From the NCBI GenBank assembly GCA_019638615.1, contig JAHBTL010000030.1:1-64000 (forward strand): a stretch of DNA of 64,000 nucleotides. The letters run 5' to 3'. Each line of letters opens with the position of its first letter. The first letter of the stretch is position 1. A program made the translations under genes and the position numbers. Shown one piece after another: positions 8,772-16,715 of this stretch. Source of the stretch: Chitinophagaceae bacterium. GTDB taxonomy: Bacteria; Bacteroidota; Bacteroidia; Chitinophagales; Chitinophagaceae. The notes beneath the pieces were generated by a model, which made no database searches, was not told the origin of the DNA, and worked only from the letters and a program-made list of their open reading frames with translations.

Positions 8772-9347
8772 TTGAATTTCATCAAAAACATATCAGCCAC
8801 GGCAGATAATGATGCAGACCAGGTTGCCCTGTACCGGCAAACCGGAGATCTGAAAATATTATCAAATCTTTACCAGCGTTATATGGAGCTGGTATATGGC
8901 GTTTGCTTAAAATATTTTAAAGATCCTGAGCGGAGCCGCGACGCGGTAATGAATATTTTTGAAGAGCTGATCACCAAGCTTACCATACACGAAGTCAGTA
9001 ACTTTAAGAGCTGGCTGCATACGCTCGCCCGTAATCATTGCCTGATGCAATTGCGCACGCCTAAAAACATAAAAACCACCGAATTGAACCCGGAGTATAT
9101 GCAATCGGCGGAAACAGTGCATCTGAATGGTGTGTTTGAGCGGGAGGAACAACTGCAGCTCCTGGAAAAATGTTTGCAGGCATTGTCTGCCGAACAAAAA
9201 CAAACAGTTGAGCTGTTTTACCTGCAACAAAAATGTTATAACGAAATTGCAGATATAACGGGCTTTGACTGGAATAAAGTGAGAAGCTTTATACAGAACG
9301 GAAGGCGAAATCTTAAAAACTGCATGGAGCAAAACGAACAAGACTGA
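8772..9347 (+). CDS. RNA polymerase sigma factor, ECF (sigma-70 family)
   Basis: This 191-residue protein has region 2 (about 28-100: YQRYMELVYGVCLKYFKDPERSRDAVMNIFEELITKL...SWLHTLARNHCLMQLR) and region 4 (about 130-185: LEKCLQALSAEQKQTVELFYLQQKCYNEIADITGFDWNKVRSFIQNGRRNLKNCM). The start is TTG, supported by an exact -7 box 20 bases upstream. ECF factors redirect RNA polymerase to specific promoters when released by an anti-sigma partner. The next gene, 8 bases downstream, is the likely membrane partner, and the VWA gene is divergent. Confidence 0.92.
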   Translation: MNFIKNISATADNDADQVALYRQTGDLKILSNLYQRYMELVYGVCLKYFKDPERSRDAVMNIFEELITKLTIHEVSNFKSWLHTLARNHCLMQLRTPKNIKTTELNPEYMQSAETVHLNGVFEREEQLQLLEKCLQALSAEQKQTVELFYLQQKCYNEIADITGFDWNKVRSFIQNGRRNLKNCMEQNEQD

Positions 9348-9355
9348 TGTAAGAA

Positions 9356-10693
9356 ATGCAAGGGGATAACAACCATATTAAAACCTATACGGCACAGGAT
9401 ATTGACCGGTACCTGAACCGGCAGATGTCTGCGGCTGAAATGCACGCCCTGGAAAAAGCGGCGCTGGAGGATCCTTTTTTAGCGGAAGCCATTGAGGGAT
9501 ATGTAAACACGCCTCCCGGTTCCGTTCAAAAGGATATTGAAAAACTGGTATCGGCGCTGGATGAAAAAACCGCTACCCGGGTAGTAAGCATCGGCTTTAA
9601 AAAATGGATGTGGAGCGCAGCAGCCGCCGTTATTATTTTGTTGGGCGTTGCAACCACCTGGTACTGGCTTCGTCCGTCGGCCGACAGTCCTATCGCGGAA
9701 CAAAAGGAAACACCGGCAACACCCCGGGTGGAGCCCGGCATTGCAAAAGACAGCGCCGGTCCGGCAACTGCTCCTGCCGGGGAATCTACTGCCATTCCTT
9801 CGCCAACAGAAAAAAAAGCAGTTCCCTCACCGCTTCCTTCGGCAACACTTGCTGATGAAAACGCCGAGAAGAGTCCTGCCAGGCGAGAAGAGGATTATAA
9901 AAAAACAGATACCGTAAAAAGTAAAGCACAGCCTGCGGAAAAAGAAAAAGAATTGGAGGCCGCATCTAAGGAACCTGATAACCTGTATCTTAAAAGAAAA
10001 CAAACAACGGATATTCCCAGGGGTGATGTGGCTGCCGCAGCCGCACAGGCAGAAGACCAAAGATCGGTTTCGGGATATTTTGCCCCCCGTATATTCAGCG
10101 GCAAAATTACAGACGACAAAAACAAAACCCTGCCTTTTGTAAACATCAGCATACCCAATACTCCCGCAAGCACCTACAGCGATGCACAAGGGAATTTTCG
10201 TTTAACCAGCGCCGATACACAGCTTGTTGTACAGCTTAAATCGGTTGGGTTTGAAGAGAAAAAAGTAACGCTCTATTCCAATGTTTCCAACAACATGGTT
10301 CAGCTTATGCCCAGTGAAAATTCACTGGCGGAAATAACGGTGACAGGTTACGGAATAAACAGGAAAAAAAACATGCCGGCGGCAAAACAGGTAAAACAAG
10401 AAGAAGCGGATAAGGAGCAGGAAGCAGAACCGAAAGACGGATGGGCCGCTTACGACGCCTATATGATGAACAACTCAAGGCTGCCGGATGCCAACGGCCA
10501 TTCGGCTTTAAAAGGCACCGTCGAGCTTTCTTTTATCGTTAATAAGTATGGCGTTCTTTCCGATTTCCGGGTGGAGTTGTCGTCCTGCGCTGTATGCGAA
10601 AAAGAAGCCGTAAGATTGATCAAAGAGGGACCTGCCTGGAAGCTTGTATCCGGCGACAAACCCGCCCGTGTAACGCTTACCATGCATTTTTAA
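9356..10693 (+). CDS. Membrane protein with anti-sigma-like N-terminus, carboxypeptidase-like domain and TonB C-terminal domain
   Basis: The protein has 445 residues. The cytoplasmic N-terminus (IDRYLNRQMSAAEMHALEKAALEDPFLAEAIEGY) is the motif found in many Bacteroidota anti-sigma-like proteins. One membrane helix lies at about 84-105 (WMWSAAAAVIILLGVATTWYWL). A long Pro/Ala/Glu/Lys linker follows in the periplasm, then a carboxypeptidase-regulatory-like domain (about 240-320: FSGKITDDKNKTLPFVNISIPN...). It ends in a TonB C-terminal-like domain (about 375-445: GHSALKGTVELSFIVNKYGVLSDFRVELSSC...). It follows the ECF gene by 8 bases, so it most likely holds that sigma factor and may link its release to outer-membrane events. 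An anti-sigma activity is inferred, not shown. Confidence 0.85.
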   Translation: MQGDNNHIKTYTAQDIDRYLNRQMSAAEMHALEKAALEDPFLAEAIEGYVNTPPGSVQKDIEKLVSALDEKTATRVVSIGFKKWMWSAAAAVIILLGVATTWYWLRPSADSPIAEQKETPATPRVEPGIAKDSAGPATAPAGESTAIPSPTEKKAVPSPLPSATLADENAEKSPARREEDYKKTDTVKSKAQPAEKEKELEAASKEPDNLYLKRKQTTDIPRGDVAAAAAQAEDQRSVSGYFAPRIFSGKITDDKNKTLPFVNISIPNTPASTYSDAQGNFRLTSADTQLVVQLKSVGFEEKKVTLYSNVSNNMVQLMPSENSLAEITVTGYGINRKKNMPAAKQVKQEEADKEQEAEPKDGWAAYDAYMMNNSRLPDANGHSALKGTVELSFIVNKYGVLSDFRVELSSCAVCEKEAVRLIKEGPAWKLVSGDKPARVTLTMHF

Positions 10694-10699
10694 TTAAGG

Positions 10700-10818
10700 T
10701 ATCGGCAGTCAGCTATCAGCTATGAGCGATTAGCTATCGGCAGTCAGCCTTTAGCTATAAGCCTGATACCCCACACCTGACACCTCATTTCAAAATCTCA
10801 AATATCTAATATCTCTTC
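10700..10818. repeat. Dispersed word repeats, classes B, E and A in series
   Basis: Three word types follow each other: a run of GTCAGCTATCAGC-like words (class B, about 10704-10760, with ATCGGCAGTCAGC occurring twice), CACACCTGACACCTCA (class E), and AAAATCTCAAATATCTAAT (class A). The stretch is non-coding and ends just before the promoter of the DUF2911 gene. Confidence 0.75.
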
Positions 10819-10821
10819 CGT

Positions 10822-10852
10822 TTTGCCGCAATTACTGTAAACATTATCTTCG
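10822..10852 (+). promoter_or_regulatory. Predicted promoter of the DUF2911 gene
   Basis: TTTG at 10822-10825 and TATCTTCG at 10845-10852 are separated by 19 bases. This matches the Bacteroidota consensus TTTG-N19-TAnnTTTG at all but one position. The start codon lies 27 bases downstream. Confidence 0.65.
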
Positions 10853-10879
10853 CTTTTCTGTTAAACTAAAACTCAGCAC

Positions 10880-11713
10880 ATGAAAAAGATTTTATTACTT
10901 GCCGCTTTTTCAGGATTTATTTGCTTTTCACAGGCGCAGCAATTAAAAACACCTGCCCCCTCTCCTTTGCAGGTGACCAAACAGGATTTTGGATTAGCAA
11001 GCGTTGAAGTTTCATATTCACGCCCTGCCGTGAAAGGCAGGACCATTTTCGGAGACCTCGTTCCTTACGGAAAAGTTTGGCGCACCGGAGCGAATGCTGC
11101 CACTACCATTACATTCGGAGACGATGTAACTTTTGGCGGACAAAAAGTTCCTGCAGGCAAATACGGCTTGCTTACCATTCCGGAAGCGTCTCAATGGACA
11201 GTGATTTTAAGCAAGCAACTGAATGTAACCAGTCCCGCGGCTTACAAACAAGACCAGGATGTGGTAAGAATAAAAGTAGACGCTCACAATATGCAGTTTT
11301 CACTTGAATCGTTCCTGATCTCTTTCGACAAAGTATTGCCTTCTTCTATGGACCTGATCATCGGCTGGGACAAAACCATTGTAGTCGTTCCCATAACAAC
11401 CGATGTAAACGGCAAGGTTTCAGCTCAGATCAGTTCGCTGGAAGGCAAACCTGATTTTCCTTACTTTACAGCCGCTATGTTTTACCTGGAAAATGGAAAG
11501 GATCTGAACAAGGCATTAACATGGTTCGACAAAGCCAGCCAGGAATCTCCCGATGCCTTCTGGATACTTTATCAAAAAGCGCAGTGCCAGGCCAAACTGG
11601 GAAAAAGCAAAGACGCTATTGCCACCGCTACAAAATCAAAAACACTGGCCTCTACAGCCAAGAACGATGATTATGTGGCATTGAATGATAAATTACTGGC
11701 CAGCCTGAAATAA
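10880..11713 (+). CDS. DUF2911 domain-containing secreted protein with C-terminal TPR-like part
   Basis: The 277-residue precursor has a signal peptide (MKKILLLAAFSGFICFSQAQQ). A DUF2911 domain (about 30-170) follows, with the family signatures SYSRPAVKGRTIFGDLVPYGKVWRTGANAATTI and VPAGKYGLLTIPEASQWTVILSK. The C-terminal 90 residues are helical and TPR-like (AMFYLENGKDLNKALTWFDKASQESPDAFWILYQKAQCQAKLGKSKDAI). The function of DUF2911 is unknown; the protein should be periplasmic. It is a single-gene unit with its own promoter and terminator. Confidence 0.92.
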   Translation: MKKILLLAAFSGFICFSQAQQLKTPAPSPLQVTKQDFGLASVEVSYSRPAVKGRTIFGDLVPYGKVWRTGANAATTITFGDDVTFGGQKVPAGKYGLLTIPEASQWTVILSKQLNVTSPAAYKQDQDVVRIKVDAHNMQFSLESFLISFDKVLPSSMDLIIGWDKTIVVVPITTDVNGKVSAQISSLEGKPDFPYFTAAMFYLENGKDLNKALTWFDKASQESPDAFWILYQKAQCQAKLGKSKDAIATATKSKTLASTAKNDDYVALNDKLLASLK

Positions 11714-11737
11714 AAATTTCATTTCTTATATACCATC

Positions 11738-11757
11738 AGCCACGCCCCAGCGTGGCT
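11738..11757 (+). terminator. Rho-independent terminator of the DUF2911 gene
   Basis: A perfect 8-bp stem (AGCCACGC, 11738-11745, with GCGTGGCT, 11750-11757) has a 4-base loop and is followed by a run of T. It starts 25 bases after the stop codon. Confidence 0.9.
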
Positions 11758-11769
11758 TTTTTATGGCAC

Positions 11770-11915
11770 ACAGAATATTTGAGATGAGATATTTGAAATT
11801 TGAGATAAGTATTTGTTACGGTACAAGTTGCAGGTTTCAGGATGAACCTCATCTCAAATCTCAAATTTCAAATCAAAAATCAGAAATACCTAACACCTCA
11901 CACCTCACTTACAAA
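11770..11915. repeat. Dispersed word repeats, classes A, D and E
   Basis: Two opposite class A copies (ATATTTGAAATTTGAGAT at about 11790 and ATCTCAAATCTCAAATTTC at about 11851) flank an ACAAGTTGCAGG-like class D word. A class E word follows (CACCTCACACCTCACTTAC, about 11894). The last bases overlap the 3' end of the small cysteine-rich gene. An open frame through this stretch is only repeat translation. Confidence 0.75.
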
Positions 11916-12132
11916 CCCCGCAACTTCCTCCTTCCTTGCTGCAATGCCTGCAGGCGGAGCAACTTTTACACGCCGTGCAGTTTTTTTTGCCGGTACAGGT
12001 AGCTGCTTCATGGCTGCTACAGGCAGCTTGGGTTACAGTATCACCAGCCCGGGTAATATGGCTCGCCAGTAAAAGCAACATGGCAGGCAATGTAATGACC
12101 AGTAAAAAAAGTTTAAGTTTTTTAGCTATCAT
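11905..12132 (-). CDS. Small cysteine-rich exported protein (75 aa)
   Basis: The 75-residue protein has a basic start and a hydrophobic helix (MIAKKLKLFLLVITLPAMLLLLASHI) that could be a signal peptide or anchor. It is followed by a cysteine-rich tail with nine Cys: 38, 46, then 52-55-58-61-64 as five Cys spaced every third residue, then 71 and 74 in GGSCGVCK. A regular CxxCxxCxxCxxC ladder suggests metal binding or disulfides. I do not recognise a named family. It stands between repeats and purine nucleoside phosphorylase. That the ladder is intact and the stop follows at once argues for a real gene. Confidence 0.65.
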   Translation of the reverse strand: MIAKKLKLFLLVITLPAMLLLLASHITRAGDTVTQAACSSHEAATCTGKKNCTACKSCSACRHCSKEGGSCGVCK

Positions 12133-12326
12133 AGCAAACGGTTCAGGGTATGAAAACTTTATACAACCGGATATAACGGATTTTTCAAAAGTGAAGTATC
12201 AGGCTTTCGGCCAATGAACCAAAAACTTCGACCAAAATTGCCTGGGCTGGGTCGTTCGGTGCCGGTATACCATGATCATAGGTTCATTATGCCTGGTGCA
12301 ATGCTTTCACACACCTGTTCAATCCT

Positions 12327-12334
12327 TATCTTTG
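12327..12334 (+). promoter_or_regulatory. Predicted -7 box of purine nucleoside phosphorylase
   Basis: TATCTTTG is an exact TAnnTTTG match, 18 bases before the ATG at 12353. No TTG stands at the expected -33 distance. Confidence 0.5.
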
Positions 12335-12352
12335 CCGCCATAAAATAACACC

Positions 12353-13174
12353 ATGAGCGACTGGCTCAATAAAATAAAAGAGGCAGCCGGTTTCATCAGG
12401 GCCAGCTACGATCAACCCGTTGAAGTAGCTGTTATACTGGGAAGCGGGCTGGGCAATTTTATAAAAGAAATTAATGTTGAAAAAGAAATAGGGTATAACG
12501 AAATACCTCATTTCCCAGTTTCAACGGTACAGGGGCATTCAGGGCGCCTGGTATTCGGCAATATCGATGGTAAAAAAGTGCTGGCAATGGCCGGCAGGTT
12601 TCACTATTACGAAGGTTACAGCGCCGCAGAAGTGGCTTTTCCTATCAGGGTAATGAAGCTGCTGGGGGTCCAAACCTTGCTGATCAGCAATGCTGCGGGA
12701 GGAGTCAATACTTCTTTTAAGGTGGGAGATATCATCATTATCAATGACCATATCAGCTTTGCCACGATCAATCCTTTGATCGGCAAAAACGAAGCCTCAT
12801 TCGGAACCCGCTTTCCCGATATGAGTGAGCCTTATGCGAAGGAAATTATCAGCAAAGCAAAAAAAATCGCGATCCGGCTTGGCTATGATGTAAAAGAAGG
12901 GGTCTATTTTGGCGTTACCGGTCCTACATTTGAAACACGCGCTGAGTATAAAATGATCCATCAGTTAGGAGGCGATATTGTGGGAATGAGCACCGTTCAG
13001 GAAGTAATAGTTGCTGTGCATGCGGGCATGAAGGTTTTTGGCATGAGCATAGTTACGGATGTAGGTATACGCGACGACGACAATGTTATTACACACCAGG
13101 ATGTGCTGGCTGCCGCTGCCGCCGCCGAACCTAAGTTTTCAGCTATATTCAAAGAGTTAGTTAAAGCTGTTTGA
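12353..13174 (+). CDS. punA: Purine-nucleoside phosphorylase
   Basis: This 273-residue cytoplasmic enzyme belongs to the trimeric PNP/MTAP class. It splits purine (deoxy)nucleosides with phosphate to the base and (deoxy)ribose 1-phosphate in purine salvage. Visible motifs are the phosphate loop VILGSGLGNFIKEI (about 27-40), GRFHYYEGY, the class signature LLISNAAGGVNTSFKVGDIIIINDHI (about 106-131), the substrate-binding GPTFETRAEYKMIHQLGGDIVGMSTVQEVIVA (about 188-219) and the late SIVTDVG stretch. Length is normal for the class. It is probably monocistronic, with an exact -7 box upstream and a porin gene downstream. Confidence 0.95.
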   Translation: MSDWLNKIKEAAGFIRASYDQPVEVAVILGSGLGNFIKEINVEKEIGYNEIPHFPVSTVQGHSGRLVFGNIDGKKVLAMAGRFHYYEGYSAAEVAFPIRVMKLLGVQTLLISNAAGGVNTSFKVGDIIIINDHISFATINPLIGKNEASFGTRFPDMSEPYAKEIISKAKKIAIRLGYDVKEGVYFGVTGPTFETRAEYKMIHQLGGDIVGMSTVQEVIVAVHAGMKVFGMSIVTDVGIRDDDNVITHQDVLAAAAAAEPKFSAIFKELVKAV

Positions 13175-13248
13175 TTTAGCTATTTTTTGCCGGGCATTGC
13201 ACCAATTTCAGGTATTTTCGCCGGCTATTGATAGTAAGCTTTCTGCAT

Positions 13249-15291
13249 TTGAACAAAACAATTACATATATACTGCTGGCAGTGTTAATGGGCATAGCTG
13301 TTCCTGCGCTGTCTCAGCGCCTGCCCGGCAGGCTGGGCAATCTCGGAGGTATGGGCCGGGGGGGTGGTGGCCGGGGGGGAGGCGATTCTTTAAAATTTGA
13401 ACACCGCGATCCTTTTTCCGATTCGGTGAGCATTCGTTTCAAGTATCTCGATTCGGTACGCTCATTCACATTCGATTCTTCTCTTATTGATTACTACATT
13501 AAGGTTCCCCTGAAATCCGAATATGTGTGGCTGGGCAACAATGGCACGGCAACCAAATCACTGGTTTTTACGCCGTTCACCAAACCCGGATGGGACCATG
13601 GATTTCATGCATTTGATGCATATGCCTTTAACATTGCAAACACATTCTTTTACAATACAACCCGCCCTTTTACCGAGCTGGATTACCAGATAGGAAGCGG
13701 GTCTGAGCAATTCATTAATGTAGTACACACACAAAATATCAAGCCCAACTGGAATTTCGCATTCCAGTTCAGGCTCATCAATGTACCCGGCTTTTTTAAA
13801 AGCCAGAACACCAATCACTCCAACCTGCGTTTTAATACCAATTACCAGTCGCCCAACAAACGTTACAATATATACTTCATTGCTTTGCGTAACAGTTTGC
13901 AGGCTGCGGAAAACGGAGGTATACAAAACGACAGCTTTATGACGAATAAGTCGGATGTATACTATGATCGCTTTAATATCCCCATTAACATTGCAAGCAA
14001 AGCTTCTTATTCGCGCGATTTTTTTAATACTACCCTTAAAACCGGTAATAAATATACCAGCTTCAACCTCCTGATAAGACAGCAATACGATTTGGGTAAA
14101 AAAGATTCACTGGTCACTGATTCCACTGTCATCAGGCTTTTTTACCCCAGGTTCCGGTTTGAGCATACTCTGCAATACAATAGTTTCAGGTTCCTTTTCC
14201 AGGATGTGTCGCCTGATACCGCATTTTATGTGAAAAATTATAAAATGTATGGTACGCCGGCTATTCCCCTTGCTCCCCCGGATATTACAGATACCCTGCG
14301 ATTCAGCAATACCTGGAGCGAAGTCACGAACGACTTTTCGATTTACCAGTTCCCGGATATAAAAAATCAACAGCAGTTTTTAAAAGTAGGCGCCAGCCTG
14401 CAAAACCTTGCAGTTTTGTGGAACGACACTGTCAGGGACCGGCCATTCAATATTTTTCTTCATGGTGAATACAGGAATCGTACAAAAAATAAAAAATGGG
14501 ATATGGCAGCCTACGGGCAATTTTATGCAGCCGGTTTTAATGCCGGCGATTATAATGCCTATATCAGCCTGCAAAGACTGATCAGCAAAAAAATCGGATC
14601 TTTACAAATAGGTTTCCAGAATACCAACCGCACTCCTTCTTATCTTATGCGCAATGCAACTGGTTTTCCGGTTGCAACGCCTACGGTGGGTACCAACAAG
14701 GAGAATATAACGCAGTTGTTTGGTACGCTGCAATTGCCATTTCTCCAGGCAGAGCTGGGGGCGCATTATTACCTGGTGAGTAACTATACTTATTTCAAGA
14801 ATTTTTATGAAGTCGAACAAAGCGGTGTTTTTAATATCCTGCAAATAAGAGGGAGCAAGGATTTCCGGATCAGCAGGCACTGGCACTGGTACCTGGACAT
14901 CATATTGCAGCAAAAAGCAGGCAATTCCCCCGTCAATATCCCGCTGCTATATACACGAAACAGGCTGGTTTTCCAGGGGCAGTTTTTCAGGAACCTCAAT
15001 ATTGCCACAGGGCTGGACAGCCGTTATTATACCGCTTATACGCCGGATAATTATTCACCGATAATAGGCCAGTTTTTCCCGCAGGATAGTATAAGTATCT
15101 CTAACCTGCCCGATATAGCTGCGTTTGTTCATTTCCGTATCCGCAGCTTCAGCTCATTTATACGGCTGGAAAACCTCAATACCATTGATTTTAATGGATT
15201 CTCTTTCACGAACAATAACTTTGCGGCCCCGTTGTACCCTTACCAGGGACTTTTGTTTAAATTGGGTATTTTCTGGAATTTTGTGAACTAG
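13249..15291 (+). CDS. Putative porin (Porin_10 family)
   Basis: This outer-membrane barrel protein has about 680 residues. I favour the TTG at 13249, which starts directly at the signal peptide NKTITYILLAVLMGIAVPALSQ; another TTG at 13228 adds 7 residues. A Gly-rich stretch (GGMGRGGGGRGGG) follows the cleavage site. The rest is a long series of amphipathic strands typical of Porin_10 (for example EYVWLGNNGTATKSLVFTPF and TELDYQIGSGSEQFINVVHTQNIKPNWNFAFQF), ending in the aromatic strand GLLFKLGIFWNFVN. Substrate is unknown. It lies 74 bases after the PNP stop and may be read in part from the same promoter. Confidence 0.85.
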   Translation: MNKTITYILLAVLMGIAVPALSQRLPGRLGNLGGMGRGGGGRGGGDSLKFEHRDPFSDSVSIRFKYLDSVRSFTFDSSLIDYYIKVPLKSEYVWLGNNGTATKSLVFTPFTKPGWDHGFHAFDAYAFNIANTFFYNTTRPFTELDYQIGSGSEQFINVVHTQNIKPNWNFAFQFRLINVPGFFKSQNTNHSNLRFNTNYQSPNKRYNIYFIALRNSLQAAENGGIQNDSFMTNKSDVYYDRFNIPINIASKASYSRDFFNTTLKTGNKYTSFNLLIRQQYDLGKKDSLVTDSTVIRLFYPRFRFEHTLQYNSFRFLFQDVSPDTAFYVKNYKMYGTPAIPLAPPDITDTLRFSNTWSEVTNDFSIYQFPDIKNQQQFLKVGASLQNLAVLWNDTVRDRPFNIFLHGEYRNRTKNKKWDMAAYGQFYAAGFNAGDYNAYISLQRLISKKIGSLQIGFQNTNRTPSYLMRNATGFPVATPTVGTNKENITQLFGTLQLPFLQAELGAHYYLVSNYTYFKNFYEVEQSGVFNILQIRGSKDFRISRHWHWYLDIILQQKAGNSPVNIPLLYTRNRLVFQGQFFRNLNIATGLDSRYYTAYTPDNYSPIIGQFFPQDSISISNLPDIAAFVHFRIRSFSSFIRLENLNTIDFNGFSFTNNNFAAPLYPYQGLLFKLGIFWNFVN

Positions 15292-15413
15292 GCAGAACGA
15301 TCTTTTAACTTTTTAACCGGAAAGGAACATGATACTCCGTAAAATATGCGCTTCTTTCTTTAACTTCCTGAAAGCGATTTTTGTAAAAAAAGATTGCTGC
15401 AGGTGAATTCATT

Positions 15414-15550
15414 AGAAATTTGAGATTTGAGATTTTCAACCACGGAGTCACTAAGACACGGCGGTACACAAAGACAATCCGAACCTACAGACCGGTATCG
15501 TCATCTGCATGCGAAAAATACACCCCATTTCAAATCTCGAATTTCAAATA
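15414..15550. repeat. Dispersed word repeats, classes A and C, before prfB
   Basis: A class A run (AAATTTGAGATTTGAGATTTT, 15416-15436) precedes a class C run of the type CCACGGAGTCACTAAGACACGG (about 15440-15475). A second class A copy in the opposite orientation (CATTTCAAATCTCGAATTTC) ends at about 15550, right at the prfB promoter. An open frame starting at 15427 is translation of these repeats joined to the first prfB codons. Confidence 0.75.
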
Positions 15551-15556
15551 AACAGT

Positions 15557-15564
15557 TATTTTTG
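15557..15564 (+). promoter_or_regulatory. Predicted -7 box of prfB
   Basis: TATTTTTG is an exact TAnnTTTG match ending only 6 bases before the ATG at 15571. If used, the message would be leaderless or nearly so. The -33 element is not evident because a repeat copy occupies that place. Confidence 0.45.
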
Positions 15565-15570
15565 CCCGCT

Positions 15571-16669
15571 ATGACACAGGAACAAATAAAAGATATGAGG
15601 TCCCGTTTGGCGGGATTGGGGAGGTTTCTTTGACGTCGCTAACAGACGTGATAAGATAGCCAACGATAAACAATTAACGCTCTCGCCGGGGTTCTGGGAC
15701 GACAATGAACGCGCAACACAAATCCTGAAGGATATTAAGCTGAACGAATATTGGGTAAAGCTGTTTGAAGATGTGCATACTGCTATTGAAGACTTTGCCG
15801 TTCTGTTTGATTTCTGGAAGGAAGGAGAATGTACTGAAGAAGAAGCAAGGGCGGCTTACGATGCAGCGCTTCAACTGATAGAAGACGCTGAATTTAAAAG
15901 CACGCTTAACCAGCCCGAAGATGAATTGCCCGCAGTACTGCAGATTAACAGTGGCGCAGGCGGCACAGAAAGCCAGGATTGGGCAGAAATGCTTGCACGC
16001 ATGTACAGGATGTATGGCGAAAAGCAGGGCTGGAGCGTTACCGAGCTCGACTGGCAGGAAGGTGATGGCGCCGGCATTAAATCGGCCACGCTGCAATTTG
16101 AAGGTCCCTTTGCATACGGATTCCTTAAATCGGAAAGCGGTGTTCACAGGCTGGTACGCATTTCTCCTTTCGACAGCAATGCGCGCAGGCATACTTCCTT
16201 TGCCTCCGTGTATATTTACCCGTTAGTAGACGATTCTATTGAAATTGAAGTAAGTCCCGCCGACCTGGAATGGGAGTTTTACAGGAGTGGTGGTAAAGGC
16301 GGGCAAAACGTAAACAAAGTAGAAACCGCCGTGCGCCTGAAGCATATTCCATCGGGTATTATAGTAGAATGCCAGCAATCGCGTACGCAGGGAGAGAACA
16401 GGGAAAAGGCATTGAAGATGTTAAAAAGTCGCCTGTACGAGGAAGAAATGCGCAAACGTGAGGAGTTGAAAAATGCCAACAATGCCAACAAGAAAAAAAT
16501 TGAATGGGGCAGCCAGATCCGCTCTTATGTGTTCCATCCCTATAAAATGATCAAAGATCACCGCACCGATTACGAGGTTGGCAATGTACAACCCGTTATG
16601 GACGGAGAGCTGGATGGATTTATCAAAGCCTACCTGATGATGGAAAAAGAAACGGAAGCAGGCTCATAG
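15571..16669 (+). CDS. prfB: Peptide chain release factor 2, programmed +1 frameshift at codon 21
   Basis: RF2 recognises UGA and UAA and releases the finished peptide. The gene is joined 15571-15630 plus 15632-16669. Twenty codons ([20 protein letters not shown]) end at an in-frame TGA at 15631, and the slippery CTT-TGA-C at 15628-15634 lets the ribosome skip one T and continue [20 protein letters not shown] stretch at 15618-15624, three bases before CTT, is the Shine-Dalgarno-like stimulator. The product is 365 residues, the usual RF2 length. The anticodon-like SPF motif (about 198-200) and the catalytic GGQ (about 243-245 in [17 protein letters not shown]) are intact. The frameshift autoregulates synthesis: low RF2 favours shifting. 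Confidence 0.97.
15618..15634 (+). promoter_or_regulatory. prfB programmed +1 frameshift site
   Basis: It consists of a GGGGAGG Shine-Dalgarno-like element, a three-base spacer TTT, and the slippery CTTTGAC with the in-frame TGA. Layout and spacing match the classical prfB recoding site. Confidence 0.95.
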
Positions 16670-16715
16670 CCCGGATAACGGGAAACAGGTTATCATTATT
16701 AAATGCCATGAATCT

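Noticed and set aside
11763-12072. Two overlapping plus-strand frames rich in SNLKFQISN-type words
   Set aside because: They are translations of dispersed repeats and of the antisense of the cysteine-rich gene.
13558-14085. 175-codon minus-strand frame inside the Porin_10 gene
   Set aside because: It is a shadow of a well-supported barrel protein, with no domain of its own.
15427-15570. Upstream extension of the first prfB frame
   Set aside because: It reads through class A and C repeats. The conserved RF2 start is the ATG at 15571, next to a -7 box.
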